A stretch of DNA of 64,000 nt from Bacteroidota bacterium (lineage in GTDB: Bacteria > Bacteroidota > Bacteroidia > NS11-12g > UBA955), in assembly GCA_016787485.1 (NCBI GenBank), contig JAEUUL010000004.1:1-64000 (forward strand), in the 5' to 3' direction. The stretch's first letter is position 1, and each line of letters opens with the position of its first letter. Shown here in pieces: positions 47,092 to 55,360 of the stretch. The position numbers were made by a program, and so were the translations under genes. Under the pieces are notes generated by a model. That model searched no databases. It saw only the letters and a list, made by a program, of their open reading frames with translations, and was not told where the DNA came from.

Positions 47092-48230
47092 GCCTGTGCT
47101 CCCCGATAATCCATAAAATATTTTTGTTTGGGAATTTCCCAAAACCGGTTGTCTCTCAAAGCAGAGATAAATAACTCGTCACTCTTTCCCTCACCAAACA
47201 GCTGGGCAGGCTCCATTCTGACATCGCTTAGCTGCTGAATGGCCTGCAGGATTTCATCCTTTCCGTACCCTGTATTCACAATCTGCTCGAGCAAGCTGCG
47301 GTTCATTTGCCTTGTACCAATATTTACAGTGGGTATTCCGTAATACGGAGCTTCCCGGATTCCTGCACTGCTGTTGCCCACAATCATTTCCGCATGTTTC
47401 AGCAATACCAGAAAATATTCAAACCTTAAACTCGGGAACAGGATAAAATCAGGGTTGTTGTTGAACTCTTTAAATCGTTGAAGAATAAACTCTGAACCCA
47501 TATCATTGTTCGGGTATACAACCACGAACTGTTTTCCGGATTCAATCAGCGCCCGAACCAGGTTACCGGCCTGGTCAAAAACCTGATCGTACTCTGTGGT
47601 TACCGGATGAAACATCACGATGCCATATTTATCAAATGGAATTTCATAATGTTCCTTTACTGTTTCCAGAGTGGGCAACCGGTTGCTCAGCATAACATCC
47701 ACATCCGGTGAGCCGATTACAAAAATGGATTCGTGCTTTTCTCCCATTTGTTGCAACCGTTTGCTGGCTATTTCATTTGCCACAAAATGAACATGGCTCA
47801 TTTTGCTTACTGCATGCCTCACAAGTTCATCTATGGTGCCGGAAACCTCGCCACCTTCCACATGCGCCACAAGAATGTTATTCAGTGCGCCTACAATTGC
47901 CCCGGCCAGGGCTTCTACGCGGTCGCCGTGAATCACCACCAGGTCTGGCATCAATTCCTTTACATATCCTGAAAAACCTTCAATGGTTTTTGCCAGTATG
48001 GAATCCATGCTGTCGTAATCATGATGATTGATATAACTGTAAATGTTCGGGTAGCCGCATTTCTGTATCTCATCCACGGTGCGGCCATACCGTGAATTCA
48101 TATGCATTCCCGTTGCAAAAATGTGCGCTTCGAATCCGGGTTCATCCAAGACAACCTCTATCAATGATTTAAGTTTCCCAAAATCTGCCCGTGTTCCCGT
48201 AAGAAAAACAATCCGTCTTGGTTCACTCAT
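47088..48230 (-). CDS. neuC: UDP-N-acetylglucosamine 2-epimerase (hydrolysing), NeuC/SiaA type
   Basis: A 380-residue enzyme that converts UDP-GlcNAc to ManNAc and UDP, the first step of sialic acid synthesis. It has FLTGTRADFGKLK, FATGMHM, IHGDRVEALAGA, HVEGGEVSGTIDE, FHPVTTEYD and GNSSAGIREAP, which follow the NeuC1/SiaA pattern of Campylobacter and Neisseria rather than the LegG type. An upstream promoter box and direct repeats suggest it starts its own transcript with the HisF, HisH and WbpG genes. No 4,6-dehydratase is nearby, consistent with a route through ManNAc. Confidence 0.92.
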   Translation of the reverse strand: MSEPRRIVFLTGTRADFGKLKSLIEVVLDEPGFEAHIFATGMHMNSRYGRTVDEIQKCGYPNIYSYINHHDYDSMDSILAKTIEGFSGYVKELMPDLVVIHGDRVEALAGAIVGALNNILVAHVEGGEVSGTIDELVRHAVSKMSHVHFVANEIASKRLQQMGEKHESIFVIGSPDVDVMLSNRLPTLETVKEHYEIPFDKYGIVMFHPVTTEYDQVFDQAGNLVRALIESGKQFVVVYPNNDMGSEFILQRFKEFNNNPDFILFPSLRFEYFLVLLKHAEMIVGNSSAGIREAPYYGIPTVNIGTRQMNRSLLEQIVNTGYGKDEILQAIQQLSDVRMEPAQLFGEGKSDELFISALRDNRFWEIPKQKYFMDYRGAQA

Positions 48231-48261
48231 GCGTTGCCTGAATAATCCGCTTTACAAATGG

Positions 48262-48269
48262 CAAAAATA
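48262..48269 (-). promoter_or_regulatory. -7 box of the neuC-hisF-hisH-wbpG transcript
   Basis: TATTTTTG on the minus strand, exact TAnnTTTG, 31 nt before the neuC ATG in the 86-bp gap after neuB. A TTG exists at 48298-48296 but the spacer is 26 bp. It suggests an internal promoter within the long run. Confidence 0.45.
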
Positions 48270-48277
48270 CACCCGAA

Positions 48278-48297
48278 TGACATTCAGTTGACATTCA
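48278..48297. repeat. Tandem TGACATTCA repeats, one helical turn apart
   Basis: TGACATTCA occurs at 48278-48286 and again at 48289-48297, an 11-bp period, just upstream of the neuC -7 box. Direct repeats on the same helix face are typical of activator or repressor sites. No regulator gene is nearby. Confidence 0.4.
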
Positions 48298-48316
48298 ATG
48301 GTTAAATTATTTGTTT

Positions 48317-49363
48317 TCAATGTTTTAGGATATGTACATAAGAAATTTGGGTATCTGCAGGGATAAATTCAACTGCCCGCTTACCCAAAACAGTTTCGTA
48401 TTCTTCTGCAGGAATTTCCCCTGTACCCGGTCGCTTTACCCAGATATTGTCTGTGCTGAAGGCCTCACCCGCCGCGATATCGCGGATACTTACCACCGTT
48501 GCAAAAGCAAACTGTATGGTGGGTGTTTCTTCTTCCACAGGTCCCTTTTCGCCTCCTCTTTCCAGTTTTAGCATTTTACTGCCTTCAATCAATTCCTTCA
48601 TGGCCTGTGTATCCATAGAGCAAACGATATCCGGACCCGGCCGGTTCATATGGTCTGTGAAATGCCTCTCAAGTATGGACGCACCCAATGCCACAGCGCC
48701 CAGACATGCCAGATTGTTTGTGGTATGATCGGACAATCCCACCACAGCAGCCGGAAAGTGTTTCTCCAATTCCTGCATAGCTCCTAACCGTACCAGATGC
48801 GGAGGGGTGGGATAGATATTCGTACAATGCAATAGTGCATAAGGTACCTTTGCATCTCTGAATATCTGAACCGCTTTTTCAATGCTCCGGATTGTATTCA
48901 TGCCCGTGCTGAGAATAATGGGTTTGCCAAAGCCGGCTATATGTTTCAGCAGTGGGTAGTTGTTGCATTCACCGGAACCAATTTTATAGGCCGGGATATC
49001 AAATTTTCTGAGTCTTTCCGATGCAGCCCTTGAGAAAGGTGTGCTGATGAAAATCATCCCTTTTGATTGCACATAGCGCATCAGTTCATACTCGTCTGTC
49101 TCGGACAATGCGCAGCGTTCCATGATTTCGTAAATGGAAACATCGGCATTTCCGGGAATCGTTTTTTTCGCTTCTCCGGCCATTTCATCCCATACAATAT
49201 GGGTCTGGTGCTTGATGATTTCAGCTCCGGCTTTCTGTGCAGCATCCACCATTTCTATGGCCGTTTGAAGGGAGCCTTCATGGTTAATGCCTATTTCTGC
49301 AATAACCAGAGGGTCGTAATCATACCCGATTCTCCGACCGGCAATTTCAAAACTTGGTTTCAT
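48317..49363 (-). CDS. neuB: N-acetylneuraminate synthase family protein (NeuB)
   Basis: A 348-residue TIM-barrel synthase that condenses ManNAc (or a ManNAc analogue) with phosphoenolpyruvate to a nonulosonic acid. Motifs are [40 protein letters not shown] and VGLSDHT; the C-terminus carries the SAF (antifreeze-like) domain ([18 protein letters not shown]). Start ATG abuts the neuA stop. With a SiaA-type neuC, plain Neu5Ac is the expected product, but the substrate could already be altered. Confidence 0.92.
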   Translation of the reverse strand: MKPSFEIAGRRIGYDYDPLVIAEIGINHEGSLQTAIEMVDAAQKAGAEIIKHQTHIVWDEMAGEAKKTIPGNADVSIYEIMERCALSETDEYELMRYVQSKGMIFISTPFSRAASERLRKFDIPAYKIGSGECNNYPLLKHIAGFGKPIILSTGMNTIRSIEKAVQIFRDAKVPYALLHCTNIYPTPPHLVRLGAMQELEKHFPAAVVGLSDHTTNNLACLGAVALGASILERHFTDHMNRPGPDIVCSMDTQAMKELIEGSKMLKLERGGEKGPVEEETPTIQFAFATVVSIRDIAAGEAFSTDNIWVKRPGTGEIPAEEYETVLGKRAVEFIPADTQISYVHILKH

Positions 49364-50050
49364 TTATTTTTTATAATGTTCGGCCACAGCACGGGCCAGA
49401 ATTAAATCAAAGGGGGTGTCTATGTCTATGAGGCTCTGTTCTCCCATCACGAGAAGCTCGCTGTTGTCATCAAAAAATTGTTTTGTCTTTTGATAAAATG
49501 GAACGGATACACCATAAAATGCACCGTTGTTAAAATAAATATCGGGATACTCCTGCCGGCGCAATTCTTTAAATTCAGGCATTAAATAATTTGTTTTGTT
49601 CTGTGCATCTTTGTACAAATACTCTGCAGGATGGTGCATTACCGGACAAACGCCCAAAACGGATTTTGCACCATTTTTCAAAAGAGAAACACCCCGTTCC
49701 ATTTCCTCCACCCTCCGGAAAGGAGATGTGGGCTGAAGTAAAACAATATACTCAGGCAATCCGGATTCCTTTTCCAGATACTGCAACAAATGATCCACCA
49801 CTTCTGCATGGGTGGCAGTATCGGAACACAATTCCGCCGGTCTTTTGAAAGGTACTTCCACCCGCGGAAAATCAGATGCCAGATCTATGGCCGCATCCAT
49901 ATCCGTACTTAGAATCACGCGGTCAAATGCCGTTGTGGCTGAAGCTGTGGCCAACGAATACGCTAACAGAGGCATACCGCCCACATCAATCATATTCTTA
50001 CCCGGCAATCCTTTGGAATTCGCACGGGCTGTAATTATGGCCACTACCAT
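49364..50050 (-). CDS. neuA: CMP-acylneuraminate cytidylyltransferase (NeuA)
   Basis: A 228-residue nucleotidyltransferase that activates a nonulosonic acid with CTP. The opening IITARANSKGLPGKN, LLAYSLATA, LLQPTSPFR and the C-terminal FDLILARA are typical of the acylneuraminate (NeuA/LegF) group and not of KdsB. The kdnA stop and neuA start share one base (TGATG), so the two are translationally coupled. This coupling links the Kdn-type amination step directly to CMP activation. Confidence 0.92.
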   Translation of the reverse strand: MVVAIITARANSKGLPGKNMIDVGGMPLLAYSLATASATTAFDRVILSTDMDAAIDLASDFPRVEVPFKRPAELCSDTATHAEVVDHLLQYLEKESGLPEYIVLLQPTSPFRRVEEMERGVSLLKNGAKSVLGVCPVMHHPAEYLYKDAQNKTNYLMPEFKELRRQEYPDIYFNNGAFYGVSVPFYQKTKQFFDDNSELLVMGEQSLIDIDTPFDLILARAVAEHYKK

Positions 50051-51216
50051 CAGATACCCTGCAGTATTGTATTAATTGCTTCGCTATGACGGGCTGTTTC
50101 TTCCTCCGTGGTATTTACCATAACGGGAAGTGCAACGGACCGGGCCAACAAATCCGCAGTTCTTTGCCATGCGGTTTTCCAGGAATCTCTGTAAGCAGGC
50201 ACACCTGCAAACATGTGATTCCAAGTGCCCGCAAAATGCCAGTCAATGGCATCGGGAATATTCTTGGTGCCATAACCGGCAGCATTGTATTGTTTTACAA
50301 ATTCCGTGGCCATTGAAGCTTTCTCAAAATGAAAGATCAATGTATCAGCCAGTTCACCGGCTTCATCCGTAATATTCCTGAATTGTATTTTATCGGTGTT
50401 CAATGCATCCTTGAGCAATTTCTTGTTTCTACGGTTTGCACTTACAATCTGATCCAGCTTATCCAACTGTGCCATGCCCACAGCACCCTGCATTTCATTC
50501 ATACGGTAATTCATACCATACATGCTTCTGGTATCCCTTCCCCGTGGCAATGCCGGATTGTTTTCATGACCGTGGTCGGTAAACTCCTTCATGAATTTGT
50601 AATATCCGGAATTGTTCGTTACAATCATTCCTCCTTCGCCGGTAGTAATCGTTTTGCCAAAATCCAGAGAATAAATTCCGATGTCTCCAAGAGTACCTGC
50701 ATACTTCCCTTTGTAGCTTGCTCCCAAAGCCTCGCAGCTGTCTTCCAAAACAGGAATGTTGTGCCGCGATGCAACAGCCAGAATCTCATCCATACTTGCC
50801 GGATTGCCAAGCATGTGTACAGGTACAATGAGGCGTGTCTTATCTGTAATCGCCTTTTCCAGTTCCACCGGGTCCATGTTATAAGTGTCGTCTACATCCA
50901 CAATAACCGGCACAGCACCAATCATCAAAATGGTCTCTACGGTGGCGACAAATGTGAATGCCTGCGTGATGACCTCATCACCTGGTTTTACTCCCATCGC
51001 CAGCATGGCTACAACCTGTGCCACTGTTCCGGAAGTTACTGCCTGTGCATGGGCAGATCCAATCTTTGCCGAAAATTTTCTTTCGAATTCACGCACCCTG
51101 TATCTTCCATTCCGCAAGCCGTCAAAACCATGCGGGAATAACACTCCATTGCTGGTTTCAAAAATATCCTGCAGACCGGCCAGTTCTTCTTTTCCTATTA
51201 ATTCAAATCCAGGCAT
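50050..51216 (-). CDS. kdnA: DegT-family aminotransferase, KdnA-like
   Basis: A 388-residue PLP aminotransferase. In Shewanella, KdnA (8-amino-3,8-dideoxy-Kdo transaminase) acts after KdnB. This protein shares its distinctive N-terminus MPGFELIG, FTFVATVETILMIGAVP, LEDSCEALG(A/G)SYKGK, the PLP lysine K188 in LDFGKTITTGEGG, DHGHEN and the NYRMNEM region. It is 4 bp after a KdnB-like gene, so KdnA is preferred over LegC or other sugar transaminases. Proposed reaction: transfer of an amino group to the terminal aldehyde made by KdnB. Acting on Kdo or on a sialic acid is open. Confidence 0.85.
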   Translation of the reverse strand: MPGFELIGKEELAGLQDIFETSNGVLFPHGFDGLRNGRYRVREFERKFSAKIGSAHAQAVTSGTVAQVVAMLAMGVKPGDEVITQAFTFVATVETILMIGAVPVIVDVDDTYNMDPVELEKAITDKTRLIVPVHMLGNPASMDEILAVASRHNIPVLEDSCEALGASYKGKYAGTLGDIGIYSLDFGKTITTGEGGMIVTNNSGYYKFMKEFTDHGHENNPALPRGRDTRSMYGMNYRMNEMQGAVGMAQLDKLDQIVSANRRNKKLLKDALNTDKIQFRNITDEAGELADTLIFHFEKASMATEFVKQYNAAGYGTKNIPDAIDWHFAGTWNHMFAGVPAYRDSWKTAWQRTADLLARSVALPVMVNTTEEETARHSEAINTILQGI

Positions 51217-51220
51217 ATGT

Positions 51221-52273
51221 TTACATTTTACGCAATAAATCTTTTACTTTTTCTTTGGTGAATATATTCTTCCAATCATCACCAAATGCATTGGACAATG
51301 GCTTTTCGTTTTTCAAGGTGGCCTCAGCCATAATGTCCAGTTGCTCTTCTGTTACACCTTCCATTACACGCGGTAATACAATGTTGTATTTTTTCAATAT
51401 TTCCTTGAAAACTTTCACATTGGGATAATATTCCTCGAGCTGGTTAAATGCCACACAAATGGAAAACCCGTGATGCAGACCCAACACGATGCTCAAACCA
51501 TAGGATAACGGATGACAGATACCCACACTTGAATTGGCAACGGCCTGTCCGCCCAATGAAGATGCCACCAATAACTTTTCGTGGTCCATCTCTCCTAGAA
51601 AGATTTCCTTCATCATATCCAGAGACTTCTCTGCCAATGCAATGGTCATGGCATCGTTTATGCGGCCCAGTAAACTTTCTTCATTGTGGACGAAGCAATC
51701 CATTGCGGTATAAATAAATTGATCCGTGGGTACCGTTTTCAACAAATCGGCATCCAGAATGACCTGATCGAAAACACTGTGATCACTGTTGATTCCCAAT
51801 TTCTTTTCAGGGCCGGTTAAAACAGCTGTTCTCGTAAATTCCGCACCTGTGCCGGCTATGGTAGGGACACCAATTTTATAGACCGGCGGATTCTTCACCA
51901 GGTCCCAACCCTGATACTTAACAGATTTTCCGGGGTTGGTGAGCATCACAGAGATGGCTTTGGCTATGTCCAGTGTACTGCCACCGCCAATACCAACAAC
52001 CGCAACAGGCAACTGACCGCGTTCCTTTACCAGATCTGTCAGCTCATCAATATACGATGTTTTGGGTTCTTCGGTGGTGTCTGCATAAATAACCAAATCC
52101 TGATGTTCAAGAAAATCTGTCGAAAACAAATTCTTCCCATCAAAATAATGATCAATCACAACGACAGCAAAGGCATCGGATTTACCTCCCCTTTTCCCAT
52201 CCAGCAGCCCTTTCAACTGGGACAAACTGCCACGGCCCAGATAATAATACAGAACCATTTTTGAATTTTTCAT
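51221..52273 (-). CDS. kdnB: Iron-containing alcohol dehydrogenase family, KdnB-like
   Basis: A 350-residue metal-dependent dehydrogenase. KdnB of Shewanella oxidises the C8 hydroxyl of Kdo. Shared features are IGGGSTLDIAK (NAD loop), SVMLTNPG, YQGWDLVKNP, PTIAGTGAE, NSDHSVFDQVI and VPTDQFIYTAMD. Metal ligands fit: D192 and H196 (MDCFVH), then His in GICHPLS and LGLHHG. The match is much closer to KdnB than to other family members by length and these phrases, from memory of the family. It follows a GT4 gene by one base and precedes kdnA by 4 bp. Confidence 0.88.
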   Translation of the reverse strand: MKNSKMVLYYYLGRGSLSQLKGLLDGKRGGKSDAFAVVVIDHYFDGKNLFSTDFLEHQDLVIYADTTEEPKTSYIDELTDLVKERGQLPVAVVGIGGGSTLDIAKAISVMLTNPGKSVKYQGWDLVKNPPVYKIGVPTIAGTGAEFTRTAVLTGPEKKLGINSDHSVFDQVILDADLLKTVPTDQFIYTAMDCFVHNEESLLGRINDAMTIALAEKSLDMMKEIFLGEMDHEKLLVASSLGGQAVANSSVGICHPLSYGLSIVLGLHHGFSICVAFNQLEEYYPNVKVFKEILKKYNIVLPRVMEGVTEEQLDIMAEATLKNEKPLSNAFGDDWKNIFTKEKVKDLLRKM

Positions 52274-52274
52274 A

Positions 52275-53492
52275 TTATTTTATTCTTTGTTTTATATTTA
52301 TCAATTCTTCAATCCATTTGGAATAATTTGTATCTGCATTAAAAGCCGTATTCCAAAAATTCCTGATTCTCTCCCGCGCTGTCACCGACTGGTATGTCTC
52401 TGATTGGATCTTTTCCATAGAGGCTGCAAAATCAGATGCTGAGTAATTTTCTTTCAGCAATATACCTGTGGCATCGGTCACTATCTCCCTGCATCCTCCT
52501 ACATCCGTAGATACAACCGGAATACCCATACTGATTGCCTCCATCATGCTGACCGGTATTCCTTCAGTGCTGCTCAAACTAAGGAAACAGGTAAATGGCG
52601 TCGTTGCGTACAAATTGTACAGCTCAGGTTGTGTGAGATTTCCCAATAATTGAACTTTGATCTGAGCATCCTTTTCAACGATCCGTTTCAGATCTTCAAG
52701 TTCTTCTCCATCACCCACGTGCCACCATTCGGCATTGGGAATTTTATTCAAAAGCCGAAAATTGTCTATATGCCGTTTGTGCGAAGTCACCCGGCCGCAG
52801 GAAATAACCCTGAGAACGCCATTCTGCATTGGCGGAGGCAATACACCGGTACTTTTGGTTCCCAAATATGAAACATGCACCTTGCCCGCTTGTTCACTGT
52901 ACTTGCGGGTGAGGTAATTCTTCCCATCCATACTTATCGGGTAAAGTCTATCCAGATTCTTGTATATAAACCAACGAAAAGGGATGCGGCCGTTTCTCTG
53001 GGTTTCCTCATAAATATCATAAGCATGAAGTCTCGTGATGGCAGGTGTTCTGAGTCCCTTCTTCCTGAGAATTGCCAGCAACAATGCTTCGTTACTGGCC
53101 CAATATGAATAGAATATATCCGTATCTTCTGAAGCGATAGCCGCCACAGTATTTGCTCTTTTTATTTCATTCCGTATTTCACGGAGCAAGATTACCGCAG
53201 ATCTCACCTTTCTGTATAAAATCCAATTTCTGAAGTATTCACCTGCAAATAACCACAGCCATAAGAAAAAGTCTGCCCATGAGAATGCCGGGGATGAAGA
53301 ATCTCCTGATTGGTAATTGTAAATTTTGAATTTAGCGCGGTTGTCACCGAAAGACCATTGAACAGGATTATCTGTAAAAACATTCACATGCCCAACACGA
53401 TCAGAATGCGCATACGCCTGCCATTCATTCTGAATAAAAGAAATATTGCAGTTGCTGCTCAGAAAAGTTAGACGCAATCCCAAAATGCTCAA
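52275..53492 (-). CDS. Glycosyltransferase family 4
   Basis: A 405-residue GT-B enzyme. The donor domain shows VISCGRVTSHKRH and STEGIPVSMMEAISMGIPVVSTDVGG shown in part, the E-x7-E signature of family 4. The N-domain has ITRLHAYDIYEE. It is flush with wecE upstream and kdnB downstream (0-1 bp), so it belongs to the same transcript. Specificity unknown. Confidence 0.86.
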   Translation of the reverse strand: MSILGLRLTFLSSNCNISFIQNEWQAYAHSDRVGHVNVFTDNPVQWSFGDNRAKFKIYNYQSGDSSSPAFSWADFFLWLWLFAGEYFRNWILYRKVRSAVILLREIRNEIKRANTVAAIASEDTDIFYSYWASNEALLLAILRKKGLRTPAITRLHAYDIYEETQRNGRIPFRWFIYKNLDRLYPISMDGKNYLTRKYSEQAGKVHVSYLGTKSTGVLPPPMQNGVLRVISCGRVTSHKRHIDNFRLLNKIPNAEWWHVGDGEELEDLKRIVEKDAQIKVQLLGNLTQPELYNLYATTPFTCFLSLSSTEGIPVSMMEAISMGIPVVSTDVGGCREIVTDATGILLKENYSASDFAASMEKIQSETYQSVTARERIRNFWNTAFNADTNYSKWIEELINIKQRIK

Positions 53493-54635
53493 TTACCGTT
53501 GACTTCTTGCGCGTTCTGTCCAGGTTTTAACTGCATTGATTACCTTCTCAACCTCTTCATCCTGAAGTCCGCAGTACAATGGCAATCTAACAAGACAATC
53601 CGTATACCTGTCAGATTGTGACAATACACGATGGTCATGATCCCCTTCAAAAAAGGGAGATTTATGAAGGGATAAGTAATGAAACACAGCATTGATGCCC
53701 TGCGATTTCAAATGATCAATCAGCGATGTGCGTTCATCCAGAGAATTGCATACCAAATAATACATATGCCCGTTTGTAGTGGCATAATCCGGAATAAATG
53801 GAACCTGGAAATGTCCGTTGGCCGCAATCATGGTTAATCCGGTGTGATATAAATTCCAGATATGGTTGCGTCTTTCCTGAATGAATTTACATTGCTCAAG
53901 CTGGGCATATAAAAATGCAGCTGTGATTTCTGATGGCAGGAATGAACTGCCCACATCCACCCAATTATACTTGTCCACCTCACCGCGGTAGAAAGCACTC
54001 CGATTGGTCCCTTTTTCCCATATGATTTCAGCGCGGGCACTCAATTCAGGGTCATTCACACTCAACATACCGCCCTCACCAGATGATATGTTTTTTGTTT
54101 CATGGAAAGAAAATGCACCCAGATTTCCAATAGAGCCAAGTGCTTTTCCCTTGTAAAAACTGTCAATGGCCTGAGCAGCATCTTCACCTACAAGTAAATG
54201 ATGCTTTTGAGCAATGGCTGAAATTTTATCCATATCGCACGCAACCCCGGCATAGTGCACAGGAATAATTGCCCGTGTTTTCTCTGTAACCAATGTTTCA
54301 ATTGCATCTTCATCCATACCGGGATGGTCGGGACGGCTATCGGCAAATCTGATTTTAGCCCCACGCAGGATGAAGGCATTTGCAGTACTCACAAAGGTAT
54401 AGGAAGGCATTATCACTTCATCTCCGGGCTTTATCCCCATCAATATTGCCATCATTTCCAGGGCATCGGTGCAACTGCTGGTGAGTAAAACCTGCCGCAT
54501 TTTGTAGCCGGTTTTAAACCATTCATGGCACTTTTTCGTATATGCACCGTTGCCGGAAAGCTTGGCAGAGCCTATGACCTCACCGATGTAATCGATTTCC
54601 TTTCCTGTAACATATGGCTTATTAAACAATATCAT
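53493..54635 (-). CDS. wecE: dTDP-4-amino-4,6-dideoxygalactose transaminase (WecE/RffA)
   Basis: A 380-residue DegT-family enzyme that makes dTDP-Fuc4N from dTDP-4-keto-6-deoxyglucose. It follows E. coli WecE closely: FNKPYVTG, SGNGAYTKKC, VIMPSYTFVSTANAFILRGA, PVHYAGVACDMDK, FSFHETKNISSGEGG with PLP lysine K181 (the same number as in WecE), EKGTNRS and GEVDKYNWVDVGSS. RmlA and RmlB, which would supply the substrate, are not in the window. The ATG overlaps the upstream gene's stop by 4 bp. Confidence 0.9.
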   Translation of the reverse strand: MILFNKPYVTGKEIDYIGEVIGSAKLSGNGAYTKKCHEWFKTGYKMRQVLLTSSCTDALEMMAILMGIKPGDEVIMPSYTFVSTANAFILRGAKIRFADSRPDHPGMDEDAIETLVTEKTRAIIPVHYAGVACDMDKISAIAQKHHLLVGEDAAQAIDSFYKGKALGSIGNLGAFSFHETKNISSGEGGMLSVNDPELSARAEIIWEKGTNRSAFYRGEVDKYNWVDVGSSFLPSEITAAFLYAQLEQCKFIQERRNHIWNLYHTGLTMIAANGHFQVPFIPDYATTNGHMYYLVCNSLDERTSLIDHLKSQGINAVFHYLSLHKSPFFEGDHDHRVLSQSDRYTDCLVRLPLYCGLQDEEVEKVINAVKTWTERARSQR

Positions 54636-55351
54636 GCAGGATTAAATTTAAATATTTCCGATGCATTTGAATACAACACTTTGTCGATATCTGAATCTGT
54701 ATACGATAGATTTTTCATCACTTCAAGAATATTCCGGAGCTGTACTTCGGGGTCATGAAAATAATAATCAGTACCAAACATGATTCTGCATTTGTCTGTA
54801 TATTTCATCAGTTTAATAAGGTCGGGCCATACCGAAGTGTCAGAAAGATACTGCAAAGACAAAGACAGATCATAAAATACGTTTTTCAACGGACGCAAAT
54901 GAAAGAAATATTCCAGGAGACGCGTGCCACCACTATGGGCCACAATAAATTTTCTTTCAGGCTGTGCAACACACAAATCAATGAGTGTTTGCAGACAAGG
55001 CCGGTACTGGTAATCGGGGCCGTAATAAAATGCATCATAAATCACAGGGATTTCGGGATTCACCTCTTCTAGTTTTCTCAGCAGGACAGATGAACAAAGC
55101 TGAGGCAATTGCTGAATAACAGAATGAATCTTCAATGCCTTTACCCTGCCTTCATTGATTTCTTTCAGTACGAAAGGAAATTCACCTTTTAAATCCAGAA
55201 TCAAACTGCAACAACAATCGGGACTGAGTTTTGGTGCATGGTTTCTATAATTTTCCACATAATTAAAAATTACATTTTTCGCTTTCACATTGGCCAGAGT
55301 ATACCCTTCCGGATTTTCTTCCACGTGAAAATGACAGTCAAATATTCTCAT
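54632..55351 (-). CDS. TIM-barrel metal-dependent hydrolase (amidohydrolase family 2-like)
   Basis: A 239-residue amidohydrolase-fold protein. The metal motif HxH is at the N-terminus (FDCHFHVEE), a lysine/His strand (KALKIHSV), FIVAHSGG and the catalytic Asp strand MFGTDYYFHD follow. The fold is normal, though short. Substrate unknown; in this operon it could act on a small molecule or a decorated sugar made by the aminotransferase/ATP-grasp/RidA genes upstream. Nine bp separate it from the 749-residue gene. Confidence 0.82.
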   Translation of the reverse strand: MRIFDCHFHVEENPEGYTLANVKAKNVIFNYVENYRNHAPKLSPDCCCSLILDLKGEFPFVLKEINEGRVKALKIHSVIQQLPQLCSSVLLRKLEEVNPEIPVIYDAFYYGPDYQYRPCLQTLIDLCVAQPERKFIVAHSGGTRLLEYFFHLRPLKNVFYDLSLSLQYLSDTSVWPDLIKLMKYTDKCRIMFGTDYYFHDPEVQLRNILEVMKNLSYTDSDIDKVLYSNASEIFKFNPA

Positions 55352-55360
55352 TGCAATCCA

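Noticed and set aside
50329-51141. Long plus-strand open frame (270 codons) opposite kdnA
   Set aside because: It is a shadow of kdnA in another frame with no recognisable motif; kdnA is clearly coding.
47088-51216. Reading the locus as a legionaminic or pseudaminic acid cluster
   Set aside because: No LegB/PseB-type dehydratase or matching N-acetyltransferase is in the run, NeuC follows the SiaA/NeuC1 pattern, and the aminotransferase pairs with a KdnB-like gene.
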